From Lacrimispora amygdalina (GTDB lineage: Bacteria > Bacillota > Clostridia > Lachnospirales > Lachnospiraceae), in assembly GCF_003432035.1 (NCBI RefSeq), contig NZ_QOHO01000008.1, positions 1 through 58,307 of the forward strand: a stretch of DNA of 58,307 nt. Direction: 5' to 3'. Below are positions 28,746 through 37,689 of this stretch, one piece after another. The translations under genes were made by a program, and so were the position numbers. The notes under the pieces are model-generated. The model did not search any database and was not told the DNA's origin. It saw only the letters and a list, made by a program, of their open reading frames with translations. Every line of letters starts with the position of its first letter. Within the stretch, counting starts at the first letter, position 1.

Positions 28746-28811
28746 TCATTCCTCCTGTCAGAATACCAACACACTGTTACAAAAAAACTTTTTACGCTAT
28801 ATAACTAGTGT

Positions 28812-28829
28812 AACACTTTTAGAGGTGTT
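28812..28829. promoter_or_regulatory. Inverted repeat in the carD promoter
   Basis: AACAC-TTTTAGAG-GTGTT lies 67-84 bases upstream of carD, overlapping the position expected for its -35 (a TATATAG -10-like run follows on the minus strand). It shares arms and spacer with the site at 24961-24979. The rest of the 250 bases between carD and deoC holds only the deoC terminator. Confidence 0.4.
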
Positions 28830-28928
28830 TTGTCAGTGTTTTTTGTTATTTTACACATTTTCGTGAAAAATAGCCAAGGAAGACCGGGACGTTATTAGTG
28901 CATTTTATATATTTATCAGAAAACAAAT

Positions 28929-28972
28929 GCCCAAAACTGTCTGATTTTTAATACTGTCAGACAGTTTTGGGC
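28929..28972. terminator. Terminator of the deoB-cdd-pdp-deoC operon
   Basis: GCCCAAAACTGTCTGA (28929-28944) and TCAGACAGTTTTGGGC (28957-28972) are perfect 16-base arms, 23 bases beyond the deoC stop. Confidence 0.8.
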
Positions 28973-28994
28973 ATCTCTTTTGTCTCTTTAATTT

Positions 28995-29645
28995 TTACTT
29001 ATTCCGGGCTGCCAGCTTTACAGCTGCACTTGCACCCACACGGCTGCATCCTGCTTCAATATAAGCCCTTAAATCTTCCAGCGTCCGGACTCCTCCGGCC
29101 GCTTTGATCTTCACATCCGGTCCGATGTACTTTTTAAATAATTCAATATCCTCCAGCGTCGCTCCGCCAGTCCCGAATCCTGTGGAAGTCTTGATATAAT
29201 CTGCTCCTGCTGCAGTAACAGCCTTGCACATGGCAATCTTTTCTTCCTCTGTTAAATAACAGGCTTCAATGATAACCTTTAAAACCTTATCACCGGCTGC
29301 TTCCTTCAGTTTCGCAATCTCTTCCTCAACCTTTTTGTATTCACCATTCTTCACATCACTGATATTAACAACCATATCGACTTCCAAAGCTCCGTCTTCA
29401 ATGGCTTTTTTCGTCTCCAGCACCTTGGATTCTGTCACGGAGTAGCCAAGAGGGAAGCCAACGACAGTACAAATGACAAGAGTTGGAAATTCCTTGTGCA
29501 CACGGCTGATATAGCAGGGAGGGATACATACCGTCGCAGTTTTATATTCCACAGCCTCCTCACACAGCTCTTTTATATCTTCCCATGTGGCAAAAGCCTT
29601 TAACTGGGTATGGTCTACATAACTTAACATTTCTAAATCGGTCAT
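28995..29645 (-). CDS. deoC: Deoxyribose-phosphate aldolase
   Basis: Cleaves 2-deoxyribose 5-phosphate to acetaldehyde and glyceraldehyde 3-phosphate, the last step of deoxynucleoside breakdown. The 216-residue class I aldolase has DHTQLKAFAT (about residue 11), EVDMVVNISDVKNGEY (about 93-108), the region of KVIIEACYLTEEEK, and the Schiff-base Lys in ADYIKTSTGFGTGGAT (Lys about 155). It is the last gene of the operon, 13 bases after pdp. Confidence 0.96.
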   Translation of the reverse strand: MTDLEMLSYVDHTQLKAFATWEDIKELCEEAVEYKTATVCIPPCYISRVHKEFPTLVICTVVGFPLGYSVTESKVLETKKAIEDGALEVDMVVNISDVKNGEYKKVEEEIAKLKEAAGDKVLKVIIEACYLTEEEKIAMCKAVTAAGADYIKTSTGFGTGGATLEDIELFKKYIGPDVKIKAAGGVRTLEDLRAYIEAGCSRVGASAAVKLAARNK

Positions 29646-29658
29646 CGTTTTATCCTTT

Positions 29659-30987
29659 CTATCCTATCAGGTTTTTCACGCCTTCTCTGGTTACTCTCGC
29701 ATAAATAAGAGGCTCCGGCTCCGGCCTGCCGTCTGCAATGGTGACTGCTTTTACAAATTCTTCTTCTGCAGCATCAAACAGCTCCTGCTTTGAGGTGTAG
29801 AGCACAGCAATGGTCTCGCCTTCCTCCACTTCCTGACCCACCTTTTTCTTCAGCGCAATGCCTGCTGTATAATCGATGAGACTTTCCTTGGTAACTCTTC
29901 CTGCCCCCAGCATGGAAGACGCGATTCCGCACTGTTCTGTGTTCATATGGACCAGATATCCCTTCTTCACTGCCTTTACTTCCCGTTCAAAAGGTGCTTT
30001 TGCAAAAAGAGAGGGGTCTAAAATCACGGAGGGATCTCCGCCCTGAGCTTTCACCATGGCTGCCAGGCGGTTTAAGGCGCTGCCATCCGCTATGGCCTTC
30101 TCCGCCATAGCCATACACTCCTCCGGGGTTCCCTTACCTGCAAGCCATAGCATTCCGGAAGCCAGATTCAGACAGACTTCCGTTAAATCCTTTGGTCCCC
30201 TGCCTTTTAAGGTCTCTACGGCTTCAATCACTTCCAGGCTGTTGCCGATTAAATTGCCCAGGGGAATATCCATGTTTGTAATCAGAGCCATGGTCTTTTT
30301 TCCTGCATGCTCTCCGATTGCCACCATCTTTTCTGCCAGAGTGACAGAGTCTTCAAGCGTCTTCATAAACGCTCCGCTTCCCGTCTTCACATCAAGAAGA
30401 ATACAGTCACTTCCTGCTGCCAGCTTCTTGCTCATAATGGAGGCTGCAATGAGAGGAATGCTTTCTACTGTTGCCGTCACATCTCTGAGTGCATACAGCT
30501 TTTTATCTCCAGGTGCCAGATTGCCGGACTGCCCGATCACAGACAATCCGGTAGTATTGACAACTTTAAAGAATTCTTCCTCTGTGAGCGTTGTTCTCAT
30601 GCCCGGAATGGATTCCAGCTTATCCACGGTACCGCCTGTATGCCCCAGTCCTCTTCCTGACATCTTTGCCACTTTAACGCCGCAGGCAGCTACAATGGGT
30701 GCCACAACCAGAGTGGTCTTATCTCCCACGCCTCCGGTGGAATGTTTATCCACCTTGATCCCCTCAATAGGGGTTAAATCAACCATATCGCCGGAATGTG
30801 CCACTGCATCGGTGAGAATGGCCGTCTCTGTATCTGTCATCCCTTTCAAATATATTGCCATCAGCATGGCTGACATCTGATAGTCAGGGACCTCTCCTTT
30901 TACATAGCCATCTATCATGGAACGGATTTCTTCCTCTGTTAAGATTTCTCCGTTACGTTTCTTTGCAATTAAATCATACATCCTCAT
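29659..30987 (-). CDS. pdp: Pyrimidine-nucleoside phosphorylase
   Basis: Splits uridine, thymidine or deoxyuridine with phosphate to base and (deoxy)ribose 1-phosphate. The 442-residue protein has the family signature SGRGLGHTGGTVDKLESIPG (about residues 110-129), KVDKHSTGGVGDKTTLVVAP (about 80-99) and SDCILLDVKTGSGAFMK (about 190). The C-terminal domain fits the Pyn-Pdp broad-specificity type. GGGAGG lies before the ATG. It comes after cdd and before deoC, as expected for channelling deoxyribose phosphate through deoB and deoC. Confidence 0.95.
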   Translation of the reverse strand: MRMYDLIAKKRNGEILTEEEIRSMIDGYVKGEVPDYQMSAMLMAIYLKGMTDTETAILTDAVAHSGDMVDLTPIEGIKVDKHSTGGVGDKTTLVVAPIVAACGVKVAKMSGRGLGHTGGTVDKLESIPGMRTTLTEEEFFKVVNTTGLSVIGQSGNLAPGDKKLYALRDVTATVESIPLIAASIMSKKLAAGSDCILLDVKTGSGAFMKTLEDSVTLAEKMVAIGEHAGKKTMALITNMDIPLGNLIGNSLEVIEAVETLKGRGPKDLTEVCLNLASGMLWLAGKGTPEECMAMAEKAIADGSALNRLAAMVKAQGGDPSVILDPSLFAKAPFEREVKAVKKGYLVHMNTEQCGIASSMLGAGRVTKESLIDYTAGIALKKKVGQEVEEGETIAVLYTSKQELFDAAEEEFVKAVTIADGRPEPEPLIYARVTREGVKNLIG

Positions 30988-31011
30988 AGTTCTAAAACCT
31001 CCCTCGTTTTT

Positions 31012-31440
31012 TCAGTTGGAATTTAAATCTTTCTTTGTAAATCCCAGGGGAAGCAGTTCCTTTAATGTATAAGTAACGGTTTCATCTTCTGCTGCCAGGA
31101 TTACTTTAAATTCATCCGGGTCACAGAATTCTGCCATCACCTGACGGCAGACTCCGCAGGGAGGGCAGATGCCTCCCTTTTCCCCTCTTTTATTACCTAC
31201 AATGGCAATGGCATCAAACTCAGTCACGCCCTCAGACACTGCCTTGAAAAATGCAGTGCGCTCCGCACAGTTGGTAGGTGAAAAAGATGCATTCTCGATG
31301 TTGCAGCCAAGATAAACGGTTCCGTTCTTTGCAAGAAGTGCCGCACCTACCATAAAACCGGAGTAAGGAACATAAGCTCTTTTTTGTGCCCGCCAGGCTT
31401 CCTCTGTCAGCATCCTGACTATCGTCTCGTTAAGCTTCAA
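31012..31440 (-). CDS. cdd: Cytidine deaminase
   Basis: Converts cytidine and deoxycytidine to uridine forms. The 142-residue homotetrameric type has the zinc site: Cys in NIENASFSPTNCAERTAFF (about residues 47-65, catalytic Glu follows Cys-Ala) and the pair in PPCGVCRQVMAEF (about 92-104). The start codon is TTG at 31440, seven bases after AGGAGG; no other start fits. It follows deoB by 14 bases and feeds pdp. Confidence 0.95.
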   Translation of the reverse strand: MKLNETIVRMLTEEAWRAQKRAYVPYSGFMVGAALLAKNGTVYLGCNIENASFSPTNCAERTAFFKAVSEGVTEFDAIAIVGNKRGEKGGICPPCGVCRQVMAEFCDPDEFKVILAAEDETVTYTLKELLPLGFTKKDLNSN

Positions 31441-31454
31441 TCAAACACCTCCTG

Positions 31455-32630
31455 CTATTTTGCCACTTCACCTAAAAAGCTGGTTCCGGCAATCTCTCCC
31501 TTTACTCCGAATAAATCCAGTACCGTCGCTGCAATATCAGCAAAGGTATCTCTTGTCCCAATGGAAACTCCTGCTTTGATTCCCTGTCCGTAAATCAGCA
31601 TGGGGGTATACTCCCTGGAATGATCGGTGCTTGGGGTTCCCGGATCACAGCCATGATCCGCAGTAATAATCAAAACGTCATCCGGCTTCATGGCCTCCAT
31701 AAACTGTCCAAGCTGAATGTCAAACTCCGTGGCTGCTCTGGCATAACCCTTTATATCGTTGCGGTGACCGTAAACCATATCAAAATCCACCAGATTTACA
31801 AAGCAAAGTCCATGGAAATCATCCTGCTGCGCTTTTAATGTCTGAATCATTCCATCAGTATTGTTAACAATGGATGTGGTTTTCTGTATGCTCTTTCCTG
31901 CGAAAATATCGTAGATTTTTCCCACTCCGATGGTATCAAGCCCTGCCTCTGCCAGGCAGTCCAGCATGGTAGTCTCAGGCGGAAGAAGGGAAAAATCGTG
32001 GCGGTGGGGCGTTCTTTTATAATCCGGATATTCGCCTGTAAATGGTCTGGCGATCACTCTGCCCACACCGTGCTTTCCTTTTAAAATCTCTCTGGCAATC
32101 CTGCAGTAACGGTACAGTTCTTCTAACGGCACCACTTCCTCATGGGCAGCGATCTGAAATACACTGTCTGCAGAAGTGTAAACAATTAAATCTCCTGTCT
32201 TAACATGCTGTTTTCCAAAATCCCGGATTACATCTGTGCCGGAATAAGGTTTATTGCAGAGAATTCCTCTTCCTGTCTGCTTCTTAAATTCATCTAGAAT
32301 CTCATCAGGAAAGCCTTCCGGATAGGTTGGAAGAGGCTCCTCAGATATAATACCTGCAATCTCCCAGTGGCCGATGGTGGTATCCTTACCCTGGGACCGC
32401 TCGGTCATTCTGCCATAGGAGCCCGCTGGTTCTTTCTCTTTCTCACCGGCTGTTACACCGTCAATATTAAACATACCAAGCTTTTTCAGATTCGGCGTAT
32501 GAAATTCCTCTGCTTTTGCGATGGTTCCAAGGGTATTGCTTCCCTCATCGTTAAACTTCGCAGCATCCGGGGCTTCGCCGATTCCAAAACTGTCCAGTAC
32601 AATGATAAATACTCGTTTGGTTTCTGACAT
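31455..32630 (-). CDS. deoB: Phosphopentomutase
   Basis: Interconverts ribose or deoxyribose 1- and 5-phosphates. The 391-residue alkaline-phosphatase-superfamily enzyme has the metal-binding Asp in VLDSFGIGEAPDA (about residue 10), the phosphorylated Thr region GKDTTIGHWE (about 85), DMVYGHRND and ITADHGCDP (about 330), and HSREYTPML. AGGAGG is 7 bases before ATG 32630; the ATG two codons earlier is only one base from it. It is the first gene of the nucleoside operon. Confidence 0.96.
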   Translation of the reverse strand: MSETKRVFIIVLDSFGIGEAPDAAKFNDEGSNTLGTIAKAEEFHTPNLKKLGMFNIDGVTAGEKEKEPAGSYGRMTERSQGKDTTIGHWEIAGIISEEPLPTYPEGFPDEILDEFKKQTGRGILCNKPYSGTDVIRDFGKQHVKTGDLIVYTSADSVFQIAAHEEVVPLEELYRYCRIAREILKGKHGVGRVIARPFTGEYPDYKRTPHRHDFSLLPPETTMLDCLAEAGLDTIGVGKIYDIFAGKSIQKTTSIVNNTDGMIQTLKAQQDDFHGLCFVNLVDFDMVYGHRNDIKGYARAATEFDIQLGQFMEAMKPDDVLIITADHGCDPGTPSTDHSREYTPMLIYGQGIKAGVSIGTRDTFADIAATVLDLFGVKGEIAGTSFLGEVAK

Positions 32631-32684
32631 ATTCATTCCTCCTGTTACGAAAAGGGATTGCTGTGCAATCCCTTTGTCACTACA

Positions 32685-33020
32685 TCAAATTTTCTCAAAA
32701 CGCTCTACATCTGTTACAAATATGGTAGCCCCGCCAAGCTCGACTGTCATGGGCATCATCATATATCCCGCCGATACTGACGCGATATTGGGTGCAGGAA
32801 CGTTGCATGTAATTTTCTGGCGCTTTCCGCAGGTATCCTTGATCAGTGTGATGACTTCTTCTACCTGTCCGTCTTCGGTACCGATCATTAATGTTGAGTT
32901 GCCTTTTTTTAAGAAACCGCCTGTTGTGGCAAGTTTTGTGACACTGAACTGGTGTTCATTCAGAACGTCGGTCACCCGGTTTCCATCATCGGAACTGACG
33001 ATTGCATAAACAATTTTCAT
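32685..33020 (-). CDS. darA: Cyclic di-AMP receptor DarA (PII-like)
   Basis: A 111-residue PII-like protein that binds c-di-AMP in its trimer clefts (DarA/PstA family). The family core is visible: MKIVYAIVSSDDGNRV at the start, LATTGGFLKKGNSTLMIG (about residues 28-45) and the C-terminal GGATIFVTDVERFEKI. GCGAGGTG before ATG 33020 marks the start; an ATG three codons upstream overlaps it. Downstream targets of the family are poorly known. It lies 54 bases upstream of deoB on the same strand and may share its transcript. Confidence 0.9.
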   Translation of the reverse strand: MKIVYAIVSSDDGNRVTDVLNEHQFSVTKLATTGGFLKKGNSTLMIGTEDGQVEEVITLIKDTCGKRQKITCNVPAPNIASVSAGYMMMPMTVELGGATIFVTDVERFEKI

Positions 33021-33134
33021 ATCTAACACCTCGCTGTCTTATTTGGCAAAACTTCATCCATTCAGATACCATTATTATAAATCATAATCAAAAAAATAGA
33101 AACAGCTAATCATAAAATAATTGCCAATTTTCTG

Positions 33135-33713
33135 TTAAATTTTCAGATTTTCCATCTTTTCTATCAGCTTTTTGTAAATCCGTTCCTTCATCCAGGGCTC
33201 GTTCACCGCCTCCAGACAATCGCTTAACGAGAACCAGCCGACTTTACTGTTTTCGTCTTCCTTGTTCCTGATCTGTTCTCTGTCATCCCCCTTCAATAAG
33301 TAGGTCACATTCAGATGCAGGTGGGAAGAGACGTAAGCTCCGTTCTTCTCATGACCGTCCACGGTCAGAATCTCAATGGAAAATATTTTATCTGTTACCG
33401 GTGTCACCGTCTTAATTCCCGTTTCTTCCCTGGCTTCCCGCACAGCAACAGACAAAAGATCTTTTTCTCCGTCTGCATGGCCGCCGGTCCATGCCCAGGA
33501 ATGATAGATGTTATGATATGCCATCAGAACCTGATCCATGGTCTGGTTCACTACCCAGCCGGAAGCAGAGATATGAGCTGCCTCATTTTCCCGGAAGAAA
33601 ATGTGATCTCCTTCCGATAAGCACTTAAGAAACAGCCTTTTATCCGCTTCTTCCTGTTCGTTGCAGGGTACAAACTCTTCCAGTTCCTTTCGTAACGTTC
33701 TTTCGTCCTTCAT
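33135..33713 (-). CDS. Nudix hydrolase
   Basis: A 192-residue Nudix protein. The Nudix box GHADGEKDLLSVAVREAREETGI (about residues 77-99, key GX5EX7REXXEE residues present) is intact, and the protein begins with a helical extension of about 45 residues. Substrate is unknown. It follows a GTGAGG ribosome site and is separated from darA by about 110 AT-rich bases, so it is probably its own unit. It diverges from the ferritin-like gene at 33808. Confidence 0.85.
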   Translation of the reverse strand: MKDERTLRKELEEFVPCNEQEEADKRLFLKCLSEGDHIFFRENEAAHISASGWVVNQTMDQVLMAYHNIYHSWAWTGGHADGEKDLLSVAVREAREETGIKTVTPVTDKIFSIEILTVDGHEKNGAYVSSHLHLNVTYLLKGDDREQIRNKEDENSKVGWFSLSDCLEAVNEPWMKERIYKKLIEKMENLKI

Positions 33714-33807
33714 CCAATCACTGCCTCACTTTTCCTTTGATTATTTCAGTCATACTCCCTCCGTCTGCTGATATATTTAAATAGAACAACTTTATGGGAG
33801 GTACGTA

Positions 33808-34401
33808 ATGGATCTTTCTGCACTTGTTTTTTCCGACAAATCCCCATGGCCCGATATTGAAATCGTAACAGCCAATGAACTTTATGCCACAGCCATGCTA
33901 TCCAACATCGGTGCCTGCAATTCGGAAATGTCCGCAATCAGCTTATACGTTTACAACAGCATGATAACAAAACGGTATTTTTACGACATCGCAGAATGTT
34001 TTCACAGAATCAGCGTTGTAGAAATGCACCATCTCAATATTTTCGGTGAGCTTTGTATTATGCTGGGAGCAGACCCCCGGCTGTGGAGCTGGCAAAAAGG
34101 CCGCATGAAATACTGGAGCCCTGCCTGCAACCGTTATCCTACCAACATCAGCGCTCTGGTATCCAATTCCTTAAACGGAGAACTGGAAGCAATCAGAAAA
34201 TACCAGTTACAATGCCAGTGGATTAATGACTTCCGTATCAAATCCATCTTAAACCGGATTATAGCAGATGAATTGTGTCATGTACAGATTTTCCGGCTTA
34301 TTCTGGCTGAGTTAAACGATGATCCGTTTGAACTGCCTTACGCTTACCGAGTTTGTGAGGAGGACCGCACAAAAGACTGCGATCCCCCAAAACCATGCTG
34401 A
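33808..34401 (+). CDS. Ferritin-like di-iron/manganese protein
   Basis: A 197-residue four-helix protein of the ferritin-like superfamily (rubrerythrin / manganese-catalase-like). The metal-binding carboxylates follow the expected pattern: NSEMSAISLYVYN (about residues 38-50), VVEMHHLNIFGEL (about 70-82), LNGELEAIRKYQ (about 125) and DELCHVQIF (about 155). There is no rubredoxin domain. GGGAGGT precedes the ATG. Likely a peroxide or iron-handling role in this anaerobe; the family is likely, the reaction not assigned. A Cys at the C terminus is notable. Confidence 0.8.
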   Translation: MDLSALVFSDKSPWPDIEIVTANELYATAMLSNIGACNSEMSAISLYVYNSMITKRYFYDIAECFHRISVVEMHHLNIFGELCIMLGADPRLWSWQKGRMKYWSPACNRYPTNISALVSNSLNGELEAIRKYQLQCQWINDFRIKSILNRIIADELCHVQIFRLILAELNDDPFELPYAYRVCEEDRTKDCDPPKPC

Positions 34402-34406
34402 AACCA

Positions 34407-36332
34407 TTACTTAGGGAAGGTCTCATCCGCAGCACTGCGGATCTCCAGACCTTCCTGATACCCCTTTTCCATCTTGTGTCTCGCCTTTCTGTTTTCCACC
34501 GTATCAAACAGAATGGAAAAATCATAATCCTCCGGATACAGCTCTGCCGCCGCAACTAACAGCTTAATCCGTTTGTGGTTAATCCAGATTTTCTTATCCG
34601 GCATCTGAACCCGGACCACTCCCTTATCGTTCACCGCGGTGCAGACAATCCCCACTTTTTTATCTGGTAAAACAAGCACACTGTCTCCAATGGTAAATTT
34701 CGTCTGCATGGCGATCTGATTATCTGATGTCTTCTTTATCTTTTCAATTCGGGGACCGTTTGACCTTTTACGGGCTTCCCTGTTTCTGTCTGACTCCGGT
34801 TCTGTCTCCTGCATCCCATAAGCATACCGTTCTGCCCGTTTTATCATGTGCTCCGGCATTCCCAGCCTTCCTGCTATATATAAAGCGCAGCTCTCTCCCG
34901 CTTCTCCGATCTCCAGCCTGTATAAAGGTCTTAGGGATTCCCGGTCAAACGCCATTCGTGCATTGGTGATTCCCTCCGCCTCTTTCGCGTAAGTTTTCAC
35001 TTCCGGATAATGGGTGGTTGCAAGAAATAAGCATCCGCATCTTCTTAACTCCTCCAGTATGGAGATTGCAATTCCCATGCCTTCTGCCGGATCTGTCCCC
35101 GACCCAAGTTCATCCAGTATGACCAGGCTTTCCCTGTCTGCCTTTTCAAGGATATCCAGTACATTTACAATATGGGATGAAAAAGTGGATAAATTTTCAG
35201 TTATGTTCTGGCCATCCCCGATGTCGCAGAGCACCTGGTTAAACAGGCTGAGCTGTCCTTCTTTGCATGGTATATGAAGTCCGCACTGGGCCATGATGGA
35301 AAATAAGCCTACTGTCTTAATGGAAACGGTCTTGCCTCCTGTGTTAGGTCCTGTTATAACAATTCCTCTGCCGTCTTTGCCCAGTTCAAAGTTTAAAGGA
35401 ACCACCTGGTCCGGGTTCATAAACGGATGACGCCCTTCGGCAATCCGTATGATCCGTTCTGTATGAATCTCCGGCTCCACCCCGTTCATATCTGCACTGA
35501 GCTTTGCTTTTGCAAAAAGAAAATCCAGTTTCTCTAAAACCTGCATATTCTCTGTCAGGACTGGAAGCTGTTCTTCTACCAGGGCTGTAAGGGTATATAG
35601 AATTCTCCTGGTTTCATTCTCCTCTTCGATTCTTAAATTCTCCAGTTCTCCATTTAACGACGCTATGGCAGATGGTTCTATAAAAAGGGTGGAACCGGTA
35701 GAGGACTGGTCAATGACACTGCCCGGCACCGCCGGCTTATACTCCTTTTTCACCGGCAGGCATACCTTGCCGTTTCTGATGGTAATATAGGAATCAGAAA
35801 AATACTTTTTATTAGTCCGAAGCATGGTCTCAGCCTTTGTTCTCAGCTTCTCTTCCATTCGGACTATGTCCTGGCGAACGCTTCTTAAATACTTGCTGGC
35901 CGTGTCATCCACCCGTTTGTTCCTGATACTTTCATAAAGTTCCCTGGCGAGATCCTCTAAAGGATTTAAGTTCTCTTCATAATAGGCCAGACTCAGTTCT
36001 AAATATTTGCATCGGTTTAAGAAATCCTTATACCGTTTTACTCCTGTTAACATCGTTCCGATGAATTCCAGCTCCTCCGGCATCAAAAAACTTTCCTGCG
36101 TGACTGTTTTAAATATCGCCAGAAGGCCGTTCATGGCTACTGCCGGCGGCTGCCCCATACGGTCCAGGATCATTCTTGCCTGGGTCGTGTCCCGAAGATT
36201 TTTCCTTACCTCTGCTTCTTTTAATTCAGGAGTTAAATTCCTGATCCGCTCTTTTGCACCATCGGTATGTGCCAGTTCTTCCAATCTTTCTAAAATACGG
36301 TTAAATTCTAATATCTGAAATGTGTGATTCAT
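34407..36332 (-). CDS. MutS2-like ATPase without the Smr domain
   Basis: A 641-residue MutS-family protein. The N-terminal part resembles the MutS2 core/lever domains (FNRILERLEELAHTDGAKERI), and the ATPase has Walker A GPNTGGKTVSIKTVG (about residues 330-344) and Walker B SLVILDELGSGTDPAEGMG (about 400-418). True MutS2 is about 780-790 residues and ends in an Smr nuclease domain; here the C-terminal 100 residues hold only a KOW-like beta segment (FTIGDSVLVLPDKKVGIV) and a charged tail. It is thus a MutS2 paralogue that may act in ribosome or recombination surveillance. No mismatch-recognition domain is evident. GGGAG precedes the ATG. Confidence 0.85.
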   Translation of the reverse strand: MNHTFQILEFNRILERLEELAHTDGAKERIRNLTPELKEAEVRKNLRDTTQARMILDRMGQPPAVAMNGLLAIFKTVTQESFLMPEELEFIGTMLTGVKRYKDFLNRCKYLELSLAYYEENLNPLEDLARELYESIRNKRVDDTASKYLRSVRQDIVRMEEKLRTKAETMLRTNKKYFSDSYITIRNGKVCLPVKKEYKPAVPGSVIDQSSTGSTLFIEPSAIASLNGELENLRIEEENETRRILYTLTALVEEQLPVLTENMQVLEKLDFLFAKAKLSADMNGVEPEIHTERIIRIAEGRHPFMNPDQVVPLNFELGKDGRGIVITGPNTGGKTVSIKTVGLFSIMAQCGLHIPCKEGQLSLFNQVLCDIGDGQNITENLSTFSSHIVNVLDILEKADRESLVILDELGSGTDPAEGMGIAISILEELRRCGCLFLATTHYPEVKTYAKEAEGITNARMAFDRESLRPLYRLEIGEAGESCALYIAGRLGMPEHMIKRAERYAYGMQETEPESDRNREARKRSNGPRIEKIKKTSDNQIAMQTKFTIGDSVLVLPDKKVGIVCTAVNDKGVVRVQMPDKKIWINHKRIKLLVAAAELYPEDYDFSILFDTVENRKARHKMEKGYQEGLEIRSAADETFPK

Positions 36333-36413
36333 GTTGTTCTCCCTGTTTCGTCTTTTTCAAGTTTCCAAAAGATTCATGGAGCAATCAGCCAGGCCTGTTT
36401 TGATACACAAAAA

Positions 36414-36450
36414 AGACCTGTAAGACTACAAATCCTCGTCTTACAGGTCT
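36414..36450 (-). terminator. Intrinsic terminator
   Basis: AGACCTGTAAGAC (36414-36426) and GTCTTACAGGTCT (36438-36450) are perfect 13-base arms; on the minus strand a TTTTTT run follows. It ends transcripts from the two-domain Nudix gene, 180 bases beyond its stop. Confidence 0.85.
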
Positions 36451-36629
36451 AAAATCCTGTCAGTCAGTTTTGTATCTTCATGGGCTAAACAGGTACACAA
36501 AACAAAGGAATGCAAAGACTGCCTTCCTGCCTGGGTATTCCTGTTCACATTATGATTCTGATTTACGCTCCATGATTTGACACAATTAACATAAACACAC
36601 TTCCTGTTATCTTTGATAGTTTTACTATA
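36451..36629. other. Unexplained intergenic stretch
   Basis: About 180 bases between the tandem Nudix stop and the terminator. No ORF with a ribosome site, tRNA or known riboswitch is seen. It could be a long 3' untranslated region or a small RNA ending at the terminator; there is no clear minus-strand promoter in it. Confidence 0.3.
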
Positions 36630-37676
36630 TCATAAATCCTGCAGTCCGGTCAATCTCTTTTTATTGTACCACTGTGCAAGCATGTGTAGTTCTTTTTCGT
36701 TTAAACAGTTTACCAAAGTTCCATCTTTCATCCGGCTTAAGCATTCCCCGTAATCCATCCAGAGTACGGATTCCACCTCGTCTTTCTGAAGCACAAGATT
36801 GTTCTCATCCACCGGTTTTTCATAAACATAGACATGACTGATTTCATGATTGCGAAATGGCCGTCCGTAAAAGACTGCTTCTTCCTGTTCCTCATGAAGT
36901 CCTGCATAGGAAAGTTCTTCCGGTGCGGCATCAATCCCCAGTTCTTCTGACAGCTCCCTGACAGCCGATATAAGGAAATCATCACCTGCCGGAATATGTC
37001 CTGCAGAAGAGATGTCATAGCAGCCTGGATAGGCATCCTTACCTGCGCTTCGTTTCTGCAGAAGCAAATCAAATCCGCTTTTATCATTGGGTCTTACTAC
37101 CCATACATGGGAAGTTCCATGAAGCATCCCGTCCCGGTGCATCATAAAACGGGCCCGTATTCTCCCGGTAGTATTGCCGTTCCTATCCCGTTCCTCCAAA
37201 AGCTCTAACGGTGTTCCGTCTAACGAAGCGGCCTTTAATTCGTTTTTCCGATACTGCAGTTTCAGAGAAAAAAATGGAATCTGATCCTTTAGCAGTTCAA
37301 AAAAGATCCGGTCCCCTTCCCATATGGGAAGACTGTCGATTTCCTCAACCGGCACCCATTCAAGAACTCCCTCCTGACAATTAATAATTGAGCCCTCATA
37401 ACTGTCAGCTGTATATAAAAACATATATTCATCAGGATACTGATCTGACACAAAGGTTATAAATCCCCTGAGTTTATAAGACAGCAGCGTCAGTCCGGTT
37501 TCTTCTTTTACTTCTCTTAAAAGACACTCTTCCGGGCTTTCCCCTTCTTCCAGATGACCGCCCACTCCCAGCCATTTGTCCTGATTGATATCATTTTTCT
37601 TCTTAATCCGGTGAAGCATGAGATAGCGCCCCTCATGTTCAATGTAGCAGAGGGTTGTTAAGTTCTGATGCGCCAT
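36630..37676 (-). CDS. Two-domain Nudix protein (MutT-like plus Idi/YfcD-like)
   Basis: A 348-residue protein with two Nudix domains in tandem. The first (residues about 6-135) is MutT-like with box GGHLEEGESPEECLLREVKEETGL (about 39-62, in part). The second (about 160-330) has an isopentenyl-diphosphate-isomerase-like Nudix region with LLQKRSAGKDAYPGCYDISSAGHI and the box PAGDDFLISAVRELSEELG. Both boxes keep the REXXEE/RELSEE glutamates, so both may be active. The first would clean up oxidised nucleotides, the second hydrolyse an unknown diphosphate. GGAGG precedes the ATG. It is the second gene after the small membrane protein at 37690. Confidence 0.85.
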   Translation of the reverse strand: MAHQNLTTLCYIEHEGRYLMLHRIKKKNDINQDKWLGVGGHLEEGESPEECLLREVKEETGLTLLSYKLRGFITFVSDQYPDEYMFLYTADSYEGSIINCQEGVLEWVPVEEIDSLPIWEGDRIFFELLKDQIPFFSLKLQYRKNELKAASLDGTPLELLEERDRNGNTTGRIRARFMMHRDGMLHGTSHVWVVRPNDKSGFDLLLQKRSAGKDAYPGCYDISSAGHIPAGDDFLISAVRELSEELGIDAAPEELSYAGLHEEQEEAVFYGRPFRNHEISHVYVYEKPVDENNLVLQKDEVESVLWMDYGECLSRMKDGTLVNCLNEKELHMLAQWYNKKRLTGLQDL

Positions 37677-37689
37677 ATCTCTTTCCTCC

